Shown: positions 1-10,086 of the stretch, piece after piece
Numbering within the stretch: position 1 is the stretch's first letter
Layout of the letters: each line of letters begins with the position of its first letter
NCBI GenBank assembly: GCA_018257865.1
Contig: JAEUBA010000077.1
Coordinates: 91,455-155,454 of the forward strand
Length of the DNA: 64,000 nucleotides
Origin: Stereocaulon alpinum
Taxonomy: Eukaryota; Ascomycota; Lecanoromycetes; Lecanorales; Stereocaulaceae
Reading direction: 5' to 3'
The notes under the pieces: generated by a model
Databases searched by the model: none
What the model was told of the DNA's origin: nothing
Seen by the model: the letters and a program-made list of their open reading frames with translations, nothing else
Position numbers and translations under genes: made by a program

Positions 1-106
1 TCACATCATCCCATTGTTCAAACCGGCATAAGCAACCCCTCCCCATCCATCCTCCACCAACGTCTCCTTATACCCACCAAATCCCATCTCCTCACACCTT
101 GCCTTC

Positions 107-480
107 TCACATTCCTTTCATCGCCCGCCAGAACGCGTGGACGATCCATGACGGATACAAACCGCCTTCCTGCCAGACGCTGTAGAAGAGAAATTCTAGT
201 GTGTCCAGCAAGCATACATGTACCTTAGTAGACTACCAGATCTCAGACGCACGCGCAAGGGAGTTGATGGGTGTGTGTATTTCAGTAGCTGTGCGTTTTT
301 AGGTGTTGTAGGAAGTAGGAATTTCGTGGCAAAGAGGAGGGTATACGAGCTATTGTCATAATTGGGGGTATCTAGTGGGTGTGCACTGTATTCTGATAGC
401 TCGATAATGCCATTGGGATCCACAGGGGCTTCGGACCTATGAAAGAGGCCCTCCATGGCTTTACTTTGGTAGAAGCCCAT
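107..480 (-). CDS. Unrecognised protein, 3' part of a gene at the window edge (2 exons visible)
   Basis: I do not recognise this protein. A minus-strand reading frame (480..224) continues through a 45-nt GT-AG intron (223..180, donor GTACAT, acceptor CTACAG) into a second exon (179..107) ending in TGA, about 109 residues if the ATG at 480 is the start. Composition is protein-like, with a Trp- and aromatic-rich end (around VWQEGGLYPSW). No signal peptide or membrane segment is evident. The start lies only 58 nt after the LEA1 stop on the same strand, so the true start may be elsewhere or this may be LEA1 3' flank. Another frame downstream of the TGA also looks coding as far as a TGA at 3..1, which raises the possibility of a frameshift near 112-118. 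Treat it as tentative. Confidence 0.35.
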
Positions 481-538
481 TCAGCACACCTTTCGCTTGT
501 TTTCGATTGTCCGTCAAAACGACTCTTGAATGCAAATC

Positions 539-1586
539 CTATTCCTCCATCTCATCCCCCCCACCAGCCGGTATCCTCCCCTCATTTAACTCCTTCTCCA
601 ACCTCGAAATCTCCTGCAGGCTCTTCGCACTCCTAATCAGCGCTTCAACGCGCTTCTTCTCTTTATCTGTAAGTTTGACGCGGTAGGATTTGTCGGCGGG
701 GCTGGCGGTGCCGTTGGCGAGGGAGGCGGAGGGGATGTCGAAGGTGCGGGATTTGATGCCCATTATCTGTAGGGGTGAGGGGGTTAATTTCATTTGGAGT
801 ATAGGAGGGAGAGGTTCGAAGATAGGAGAGGATATTGTGCAAACCTTTGAAGCAAGTGCCGAGGGTTCTGTAGCTGTGCCGAATAGCTCTTTCGCCTTTT
901 CCCGCTCAACATCCTTGACTTTCTGATAATCGAGAAAGCGAACGGTAGGACAGCGCCATATTAACCAATACCTATAATTCTAAAACACCCACTATATCAG
1001 CACAACCTCCCCACACTACACAAAACATAGTTCATACCTCTCGTCTCGTAACCGGATTCTCCAGAAGCGACAAATGCGTAAGCTTCGGCAACTTCCCCAG
1101 CGCATCCAGATCCGCCAACTCAGCAAGATTATTCGACGTGAGTATTAGCGTTGTAAGGTTCGGCAGGTTGTTGGCAACCTGTGGGTGTATGCTGTTGACA
1201 CGATTCCGTGCGAGTAGAAGTGTGTGTAATCGTGGGGAGAGAGGGAAGTTGGCTATGGCGGTTATGTCGTTGTCTGTAAAGTCGATTGCATCTTGATCCT
1301 ATAGTGCTCCTACTCAGCCGATCGTATCTCAGTAAGAGGAAACCCATGAGGGAGATGTACGTGGAAGCGGGGTGTGAAGGGGGGAAGCCTACTTTGGCAG
1401 CGCCTAGATTTTCGATAGCGGGTATCTTATGGCCTGCAGTCCTCGTTTATGATATCAATTTTGCTCGCCTCGAAGTGTAGTATCTGCTCTTCTCAGCTTG
1501 TACGCACCTCTGAGATCCAGTTCGCGCTCTTTGAGGGGGTTGAGGTAGGAAAGGGAGGTTTGGATGAGTTCCGCTGTTAGCCTCAT
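539..1586 (-). CDS. LEA1: U2 small nuclear ribonucleoprotein A' (Lea1)
   Basis: This is a leucine-rich-repeat subunit of the U2 snRNP that partners with U2 B'' on U2 snRNA stem-loop IV in the nucleus. My model has five exons: 1586..1508, 1433..1393, 1298..1038, 979..845 and 766..539. All phases join and the product is 247 aa, close to the family length of about 240-255. The N-terminus MRLTAELIQ and the following NPLKERELDLRG are family hallmarks. LRR segments cover roughly residues 25-130 (IPAIENLG, TLILTSNNLAELADLDAL, HLSLLENPV). The LRR cap contains CPTVRFLDYQKVKD, and the C-terminal part carries GIKSRTFD followed by the conserved basic stretch ending KELNEGRIP. The start is fixed by the conserved first residues. 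It is divergent from the RNase III-fold gene. Confidence 0.94.
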
Positions 1587-1938
1587 GGTTGCGGTGTGTT
1601 GTATTTGTGAAAGGCGTCTTGAGTAGAGACTTTGGTGAGAGTTTTGCTGGATGTGGGGCGAGAGTAGAGAAGTAATACAAGTAAGGATGCTCTGATAAGT
1701 CAATCGTCGACGAAGTGCATATGGGAATCGCGAGAGCGCGAGCTTCGAAAAGTAGCAAATAGATAGAACTAGGTAGGGCTGACAGAAGCTAGTTAAGATT
1801 TGGCCGAATATCAGAATCTAATCTCGTGCCTTGCCGAAACCACAATCATTTGAGGATACATTGGAGCGTGTTATAGTAAATCAATTCGTCCTTGTCCTTC
1901 GAAATCCTGATCTCAATCTTTAAGCCATAAATTAAATC
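1587..1938. promoter_or_regulatory. Divergent intergenic region LEA1 / RNase III-fold gene
   Basis: These 352 bp separate two divergent start codons and must hold both promoters and 5' UTRs. I see no clear TATA box. No known operator or repeat could be identified by eye. Confidence 0.5.
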
Positions 1939-2707
1939 ATGGCAACACTACGCAAAATTACAGGTACAGCCAGTAACATGACTCTTACAGTCCACAAACT
2001 CCAAAATATAATCGGCTACAGATTCACCAACGCCGAATTCGGCTGGGAAGCTGTCCAAGCTCCCGGTTCTCTCACTCGCTTAGGTGAGCTCAATGCTCGA
2101 GGACTAGTCAGGCATAGTCGAGGGTGGCAAAGGTTACCAGATGGAAATAGGAGACTTGCGGTTTTGGGAGACACAGTATTGAAGCTGGCGCTTGTCGAGG
2201 ATTGGTATCAGGGAGATGCGATTAGAGGTTAGCTGAACCGTCCCACTACCTTATCGAAAAGATAAATTGCCTCGACGCGGAAAGGGTTTGATTTTTTTCG
2301 ATGCAGAACGACTCTCCCGTCTTGTCAGCGACGTAGGCTCAAACGACAATCTGGACAAACAGGGCCGCACGCGCGGCCTCGACCGATTAATCAACATCAA
2401 TCCATCACAAGAACATCTCCGGATCGGAGGTTATACCCTGGCCACTACCGTAGAGGCAATCATCGGCGCCGTCTATCTAGATAGCGGCATGAGATCTGTT
2501 CCTCTAGTGATGGAGAATCTCGGCTTGATGCCGAGGGTAATACGGAAGACGGCTTCTGGTAGTAGAAGGTTCGATAAGGCTACAGGGACTGCATCCCAGG
2601 AGGGTCTGACTATAGTAAATAGTACTGCCACTTCGGACGCGAAGAAGTCTGAGCTTCCCAAAAGTGCGTCGGCGCTAGATACCAAGGAGTCTGCTCAACA
2701 ATCCTGA
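1939..2707 (+). CDS. Small RNase III-fold (RIBOc) protein, catalytic residues partly lost
   Basis: There are two exons, 1939..2227 and 2307..2707 (intron GTTAGC...GATGCAG), giving 229 aa. Exon 1 carries the degenerate RNase III signature RRLAVLGDTVL, which corresponds to the canonical ERLEFLGDxVL. Exon 2 carries the second helix LATTVEAIIGAVYLDSG, corresponding to LADxFEAxIGAxYLD. By this alignment, two of the four metal-binding acidic residues are replaced (E to A in the first motif, D to T in the second), while the Asp of GD and the Glu of VEA remain. No double-stranded RNA-binding domain follows. The low-complexity Ser/Lys tail looks disordered. Family members with similar loss include mitochondrial ribosomal proteins such as mL57 and mL44, so a structural rather than nucleolytic role is possible. 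This is inference, and a weak active enzyme is not excluded. Confidence 0.8.
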
Positions 2708-3385
2708 CCGAGCTATGGTTGAGGATGAGGGGCCTCTTGCTTGTCATTGTCGAATATTTGACTGGCGTTTGCCTTGTAGGACTTGGAGGGGTTTCAATTA
2801 GAATTTGTACCTCGAGCTGAACATGGGCTTGGGATGCATCTCACAATGTAAGGTACTTGCATCGTCACCATTTTAGAGCTTACATTTACTTCCGCGAACA
2901 GAGATATTCGACATGGACTTCGAAGGCTCAAGAAAACTGACGACATACTCACATTGAGTGACAGAGAGTACAGGAGCACGCAGAATCTATGAAGTGAAGT
3001 CAGGATTGGAGCAAAGTAGCGGAATCGGGGTCACATTCTACATAACCGAGCTGCAGCGAGTGGCTGGTCGGTGGTGGAAGTTTTAAAGTTGGACGTGCGA
3101 TTGCCAGACTTTCAGCAGGAGAGACGCTAATTTTCTTGATGTTTAGCTCTCCAGGGGCTGTGAAGGTGGCAGGATTTCCATGACTGGAGCCGAATAAAGG
3201 GAGTTGTCGCTTTGCAAAAGCAGTACAGCAGCGGATATTCAGAGACTTGGAAGAATTGCATTGGTAATGTTGGACATAAAGTAAGTTGCCAATAGCTAAT
3301 GCTTCAAAATGCTCCGAGTCTGCTCGACGCCTGAACAATGCTCCTCATGCTCCCACAACTCATCTTGTCTGTTCAATCCACCATC
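2708..3385. other. Convergent intergenic region, nothing recognised
   Basis: These 678 bp lie between the stops of the RNase III-fold gene and VPS15. They should hold two 3' UTRs. Short minus-strand open frames inside (2,794-2,979 and 3,000-3,338) have no recognisable domains or plausible splice continuations. I see no RNA gene. Confidence 0.5.
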
Positions 3386-6300
3386 TCACTGAAAGACATA
3401 AACACAGCCCATTCGATCCACACTAACAGTCATCCCTACGGGACTCTCCAACAACGCAACATCCATAATGGTGTCTAAATGACTCCTTAACAGTTGCTGC
3501 TGCTGTGCACTGATGACGGTACTCCTAGGCTGCTTCACGCTTCCCTTCTTGACCCCCGGACCCGATCCAACAGCAGCATTCGCTGCGGGGGGAGTCTGCT
3601 GAGGCATCCTCTCAATATTCAGCGTCAACGAAGTGGTAGGATGCGTCGTTGAAAAGGTAGGCTGATCTTCTTCGGCGTCGAGGCCACTAACCACCATTGA
3701 GGCCTCAGGACGAGTGACGTCCCAGAAGCGGAGTTTGTTGTCAGCGCCGCCAGTGAGGAAGAAACCGTATTTGCCTTCCCACTTGTCGTCGGGAACATCA
3801 ACGGCTACGACCATGGCGCGGATGCCTTTGTCATGAGTCCCATTGCCGCCGCCAGAGGGATCGATAGCTGTAGCGAATCGGCCAAGCATGCCTTCTGGCC
3901 TTTCATCATCAACATTCCACGCCTCATAGGCTTTCAGACTGTCCTTGCTGCTAGGTTTGGTCACACCAGCCCGGAAGACTTCACGACATTCCATCTTATC
4001 AATGTCCCAAATTGTGATCTCCGTTTGGCCGGTTCCACCAGCCACGCAGACACGTTTGCCACTGGTTTTGAAGGGATGAATGAGCAAGCGGTGAATTGGC
4101 GTGCCTCCGGCAAGGCCCCAGGCTTTGACGCGAAGGCGGAAACGTAAGTCCCATAGGTCGAGAACGCCATGTGAAGTGCCAAGTAGCATCCAGTCGTGCC
4201 TGTAATTTATACAGAAGCAGGTCGGCGTCCCGTGGTGCACTGGATTGTTGAACGAGTACAAGATTGTCATATTTCGAAGATCCAGCGCAATGATCCTCGA
4301 CGTGTTTGTTGCCACTAGTAATACCGAGTTTGTTTCCAACTTAGAGTGCTCCAACCACACAGCATATTCGCCCTGGGCCAGCTGATACTTTCGCATAACT
4401 TTGAGCCTGCCATACTTTGAGGCATCGCTTACCAGAGTGTAGTCAACCTTCACGATATTGATGCTGCCATCCGTTGCACCACTGACGAAGGTATGGGTGT
4501 TCTCAACAAAGCATAGGCACTTGACTTTGACCCCTTCGCCATGAATGTGTGTTTGCCTTGATCGATGAGCGAGGTTGCGCTCCAGCCTCAAAGTGTCCCA
4601 TACTTTGACGGTGCCATCATCCGATCCTGTAATGAAGAAAACATGATCTGGTGAAGGTATGACCCTGTTGATCGGGCCTGTATGCTCACCAAATGTTGCA
4701 ATGAGCGTTCCTTCGGGTCTCCAAGGCTTGTCAATTCCATGAGCATCCGATTTCCTCACCAAATGTCGCTTGCTGCTGACTGGTGTGACTAAAGGTCCAA
4801 AATCGTGAACATCGTGTGGGTAGTTTTCTGAGGCGAGAGAGTCAAGTAGTCTTAACACACTAGGATCGTTTCCATCATAAGTGTGTCCAGCATGTTGTGG
4901 ATTGGTTGTGTCCCGCTTCTCATCCGTCTCAGTCCGCTTGTCGTGAGATCGACCTTCTGATGGCTCCCGAGAAAACGGACCATCCACCTTGCCAAAAGCA
5001 TTCGCTGAAGTTGTGCTTGTTTCAGCTACCGTTCTAGGGGTATCTCTTCGGTTGAGTAGATTGATAGCACTGGACATGTGTTTGACAGCCCCATTGCGCC
5101 CATCCCCGGTTCTCAAAGAATCCGTTGGGGTGAGCGTGCCATCACTTGGAGCGTTATCGGCTGTGTCAGCCGATTGCCTCCGTGTTTCACCGTCGGAGCT
5201 AACAGTAGGTCTGAGACGATCACGTGGTGACGTGGACAAAGGTGAGGTGAGATTCGGAGACCCGCGTCTCGAAGCGCCTTGAACGGGTCGTGCATGGAGA
5301 GTCCCATTTAGCCTTTCTTTTCTGGCATTTGCATATGATTTCTTTCGTTGCGAGAGGGGATCATCAATGGTGGAGGAAGCATCTAGTAAAGCGTCGGCGA
5401 TAGTATGAGGTACGGAGCCACGACCGCTCTTAGCTGAAGAAGAGCGATGTTCGCCGCCTGACGCTCGGCGGCGAGACTTGGGTTTTCTTCTTTGTGTTTC
5501 GAAGAAGATCGTCTGAGGGGTAACGTTCATTTCCTTGAGGCTGAGTTTGCTGTTCAGAGGTGACAGTGCGCTATCAGGATCGACCTTTGGTCGCTTGTGC
5601 GCAGTACGCCATATGTATTCTCTTAAGGCCAACAATTTGAACTCGTCTTCGGAGCTCATGTTGTTATTTCGTAACCTCTTGATCCATTGCTCATCCTCAC
5701 TATTCTTGGTGACCTTACTAAGTGCATTAGGCCGTAGATCCTTGGAAGATATAGTCGGCAGCGTTTGCTCAGGCGAGGCAAAAGAAAAGGTCCTCTGTTG
5801 CTGAATGGTCTTCCAAAAGAGACCCCCTTCAGCCTTTAATGCCCATGTCTCGGCCACTTCGAGGATGCTTCGACGTAAAGGACGCTTTAGCGCGTCGAGT
5901 ATGCTCACTTCTGCATAATCGGTGACGGAAGACTTGAGGTATGGCTGTACCAATGGTGAAACAATGCAGTAGAGGTCTGCTGTCGAGAGATACCGAGTGG
6001 CAGTAGACACAAAATGCGCAGCGGCTTCTCGTATCCAAACATTGGGGTGCACCATGAATCGAGCAACAATGTCTACCATCTCCCAAGTCTTCGACCGCTG
6101 GAAGAGGCCAAGCTCCGCCATGCTAGCAAATGATGAGAGGACTTTCTCAACTACAAATTCTTCTGGGTCCGTCAAGGCTTGGATCATCAGAGGCAGGATG
6201 AACTCCTCGAGACTGGTACCGCCCACGAATGTGGCAACTCCAACGATTGTCTGGAAGAAAGCGCATTTCAAGGTCCAGTCTCTGTCGTTCAGATAAGTGT

Positions 6301-8274
6301 TAAGATGACTGAGGATAACATCGTTTGCTTTCGAGCTTCCAAAGAACACGCATAAGCTTGACACGGAACCCAGAAAAGCACGTCTCACAGAGGCATCACT
6401 GTCGGTCAACAAGGCTTTCGTGTGCGTCTCAAAGTGCTCTAGTAGGTCCTGCTTCGCGACATCGAACGAGTTCTGATAAGTCAGATCCGTAGCAGTGCCG
6501 TCTTCAGCCTCAGGATCGACACTGGGTACCGATCCATCGGCGCGAAGAGCTTGTAACATGTCTAGGATCTTTGAAGAGCTGTGTGCCAGCGTGGCCAGGC
6601 ATGAGGCATAGGTGGCTCGAAGGAGCGGACTTGCTTTAGCACCGGGCCCCCCAATAAATTGTTGCAGCCGAGGGCGAATGTATTCTGTATAGACATAGGC
6701 GTTGACGGGAGAGACTACCGTGATTAGAGCAAGCTATTGAACGTCAGTGGTCGACATTTTGTATGCAGAATGGAGCGGCTAACCAGCTGAGTCAAAATTC
6801 TGAGCGCAGCAACTTTGACAATATCGGCACGGTCATTCAGGAGCGACACTACATATGGGAGCACGCGATCAAGCTTCGCTTCGTCCGTGATCCTTTCGGC
6901 GAATGCTAGCATAAGATCACAAGCTCGAACTCTAGCGGTAGATCTTGCAGTATTTCTCAAAGACGATACAACCAGCGTTAGGAAAATCAAGGATCCGTCA
7001 TCTACAGGACGCCTGCCCACAGTAGTAGCCTTGTGTCTATTGTTTGGTATGTCGATTTGAACAGGTATGAGTCCCTCTGAAGCCATAGACTGATCCGAAT
7101 GCGTGTTCTCTTGACCCTTCTCATTTTCATAGCCCAGAAAATAAGAGATCTTGTCGAAGTCGTAGAAAACCCTGTCAATCCGATCATCGGCTTCACCAAA
7201 ATTCGCGGTCTCTGGCAGCACTGGTGAGCGGCCAGAGGATGGATCGGTGACCAAGCCCATATACTGATGAAGGAAGCTGTAGAAATACTCTGGAAAAGCT
7301 TTTCGGCGCCAGAAATTCAGGTATTCCTCAGCTGAATATCTTGATTCAGGCTCTAGTTGAATCATGTGGCTGACAAGCTCACGCACATCTTTGTCCTGGA
7401 GCTTGCTGAGATAACCATATTGCGGATCGTATTCGCCTTTCCTGTATTTGTACAACTGGCTTAAAGAAAATATGGGAGCCTCTAGAAAAAGCTCAGCAAT
7501 TACACAGCCGACACTGAAGATATCCATAGCCCATGTAACTCCCCGCCCGTCATCCTTGTCGTCTACTCCGAGGAACCTTTCTGGAGCAAGATAGCAAGTC
7601 CTTCTGCCCGAGGTGTCAAAGTAATAGGAAAAGTCCGCCGGGTTGTCCTCAGGGAGGTACGTCTTTTTGAAGGATGATGAATAGTCCGTCAGGTACAACC
7701 AATTCCACGAGGTGACCAGAACGTTCTCGGTCTTGATATCGCCATGGTATACATTGCGGGCATGAGAGTCTCGTAGAGCGCAGAGAAGCTGGTATGCAAG
7801 CCATTTCTTCTCGATGTCTTCCAGGAATGGGCGCGTGCTTTCAGAATTAGCTGAGTAGGCGGGATATCATAGTGGGACGAACCTCATGCGGTCGTACAGC
7901 GAGCTGTAGAAGTACTGTCTGACTAGGTACCCGTTTGCACTGGTCTCAAATATACGTTGGTAGCCAAGGGCATTCGGGACATCGTTGAGTTTGTCACGCT
8001 CTGCTGCGACGGCCGTTAGCCATGCTCATCCACGAAAGCGCCGGCACGTCACCTACTCACACCGGATATCTCTAACGTACTTTCCCAGGTCCAGTGAGGG
8101 GTACGGTTTCATCACCAGCTTAACGACCACAAGGCCATGCTGATTTCTCGCTCGGACGCTCTTCATAAAGCGGGCTGTCCCCAGTGGCTTCTCATACGTA
8201 AGGTCCGAGAGCTCAGGCACATCGATCCCTGCGGACCCCGCTGACACGGTTGCCAGCGAGTATGTTTGGCCCAT
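3386..8274 (-). CDS. VPS15: Vps15 protein kinase, regulatory subunit of the Vps34 PI3-kinase
   Basis: Vps15 scaffolds class III PI3-kinase complexes in autophagy and endosomal sorting. Four exons (8274..8061, 8003..7883, 7837..6784, 6733..3386) join in frame to 1,578 aa, typical for the family. The N-terminus MGQTYS fits an N-myristoylation site (Gly2, Ser6). The kinase domain spans about residues 25-310: VVVKLVMKP gives the ATP lysine (K52), the catalytic loop is YHGDIKTEN (143-150), the DFG position reads TDY (162-164), and APERF is at 196-200. HGD and the absent DFG are normal in this family. An alpha-solenoid HEAT region follows (about residues 380-760), then a Ser/Arg-rich linker (about 850-1,100), then a C-terminal WD40 propeller from about residue 1,140 (GSDDGTVKVWD, GTSHGVLDLWD, GGADNKLRFWD). 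The neighbour upstream on the same strand is a small conserved gene. Confidence 0.96.
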
Positions 8275-8804
8275 CTCTGGAGCTGTCTAATGTCACCGTG
8301 TTTGGGCTGGTGAATTGTCTAGTCTCCGCATTGTTGGCATGGCTTGCGGCGTCTCACCGCTTACATTGGAAGAGAGTTGGAAGTTCTGTCAGCATATCAT
8401 ATATCTGGTTTTGGCGAATGCGATGACATGCTATTTTCGTGGTAGCTCTGGAGAACATAGCTGCCTGGTATTGATATATACTACGGGTAGGTCGATAGGT
8501 TCTTATGACCAGGACCTTGATCTCGTGCCAATCTTGTACAGCGCTTCCTACAGCATACACTGACTGCGAGATGATCTTGGAGATTCCTAGACGTTCCCAG
8601 TTGCGAAATCGAGAGCCAGTTAGCATGTGTGCGCAGTTGGTATGCACGAGCTGTTCCATAGCTGAACGCATCGTGCAAAGATTTCATGAGTTCTATTCTT
8701 CCATATTATTTCATGCTGTCTATATCACATCATAGCCAATGCAGTGTAGTGGACCTCCTCGACAGGCCTTCATCTGGCACTCTGCCTTCCCGTCCACCAT
8801 CCGT
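8275..8804. promoter_or_regulatory. VPS15 upstream region and 3' flank of the small upstream gene
   Basis: These 530 bp separate the VPS15 start from the stop of the next minus-strand gene. Several overlapping short open frames run on both strands, but none has a recognisable domain or consistent splice sites. I see no RNA gene or repeat. Confidence 0.45.
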
Positions 8805-9354
8805 CTAAGTCTTAGGCCCAAAGGCGCCTTTCTTCTTCAAAATCTCTTCTTCCTCAGCTTGAATTTCAGCGTCAATCTTTGCACCCTTCGAAGGTTCATT
8901 GCCATGATTTCTAGCCTGGACAGGTTGTGCTTTGTCAGCGGTGGACGTTTCCCAGGCCGGAGGAATTCATGGGAAAGGAGAGTGAACCATACTGGCAGTG
9001 TGGGATCTTTCTTATACTCTTCTGCCTCTTTGCTCTGAGGTTCGGGCTCATTCTGGCGCTTTGGGATGGTCAGCTATGAAGGCAGGTTCCTGGGATGAGC
9101 TCAGATACCTTCTCCTCACGAGCGAGCTTGTTTGCAATTGTTCTCTGATCCTCTGGTTACACACAGTCAGCATCCTGATTCACCTGAACGAGCTTTATGG
9201 TATTCACTATTCACATACTAGAGTCATTGGCCAGATGGCTGTTTGGCTGCCCCTCCTTGTATCTCTCTGCATCATTTATCTCTGAGTCTTTCATGTTACG
9301 CTGATCGCCCGCCTCGTACACTCCACGCCCACCGACATTAGAAGTTCCGCTCAT
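8805..9354 (-). CDS. Small conserved fungal protein, charged, 118 aa, four exons
   Basis: This gene has no long open frame and was rebuilt from splice signals: exons 9354..9219, 9152..9109, 9058..8993 and 8915..8805. Donors are GTATGT, GTATCT and GTATGG. The last intron has a GCTGAC branch site and acceptor TGTCCAG. All phases close and give 118 aa. The start MSGTSNVGGRG and the end (a Glu-rich helix AEEEEILKKK, then GAFGPKT) look like conserved ends of a soluble, largely helical protein. The middle is very charged (DQRTIANKLAREEK, EAEEYKKDP). No signal peptide or membrane segment is present. I do not know its function. The regular intron phases and biased composition argue that it is a real gene. 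It is co-directional with VPS15 and GUA1. Confidence 0.75.
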
Positions 9355-10086
9355 GTTTGCCGCTTCTAGGAGTATGGCGGTGTTGGGCTTAGGTTCCAGT
9401 GTATCTATCAAAGTTGTGTATCTTGTAGAACTAGTTGGTGCAAGCATCGACTTTAGGTGGGAAAATGCCATGACGTATGCTGCGCGTCTAAATTTACGCG
9501 CACCACAACACGAATTGCATGATCTCATGTGTTTTTCAACACGTCAGGTCTAGCAAATATTGAGAAACAATGGCACTGGGAGTAGAAGTCAATATTAGAG
9601 GTTTCTAATGAGGTGTATACTCTTTCCAAGAGCTATGCGGTGGGACGAAGCCACCATGCTACTTGACTAATTTCCTTGTAGGTGAGGATTAGAGGTACCG
9701 GGCCAGCATTGCAGCCATGAAGCGCTCTACGGTATTAACCTACCATATACTTGCAGGTGCTTCGCAAATTTTGAGCTAGACTTTGCTTCCAAAGACCATA
9801 GGAGTGTACAATCGTTGGTTGACTAAGGCTTCATGTCAACCATCAATTGAGATATTCGAACTGAGAGCCGGCCAAAAGGTTCGTGTTCTGAGCTCGGTTG
9901 GACAAGAAGTACGAGATTGAGCGCGAGCGATGACGAGAAGCGTGGAAAGAATGATATTGAAGATAGGTTGTGTCCATGGTTGAAGGCCTCATTTGTCGTC
10001 TACATGTCGAAGTCTATGGGTATCGTCACAAGCGTCTATGAACAACATTACCACCCATGAATGAATATCCGATCTTTTCCCTGAAG
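9355..10086. other. Intergenic region, nothing recognised
   Basis: These 732 bp lie between the small four-exon gene (its promoter side) and the GUA1 stop. I found no plausible exon chain, tRNA or repeat. The strip 9,550-9,900 is slightly AT-rich. Confidence 0.4.

Noticed and set aside
1939..2010. A 28-nt GT-AG segment near the start of the RNase III-fold gene as an intron
   Set aside because: Shorter than the smallest introns in this window (about 44 nt), and the frame is open without it.
3000..3338. Minus-strand open frame of about 110 codons downstream of VPS15
   Set aside because: No domain, low-complexity composition, and no splice partners; likely chance in the 3' intergenic region.
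8315..8735. Overlapping short open frames on both strands upstream of VPS15
   Set aside because: They overlap each other, lack conserved motifs and show no coherent exon chain.
8915..8930. Alternative acceptor (CAAAG at about 8,930) for the last exon of the small four-exon gene
   Set aside because: It would shift the reading frame; the acceptor TGTCCAG just before 8,915 keeps phase and has a good branch site.
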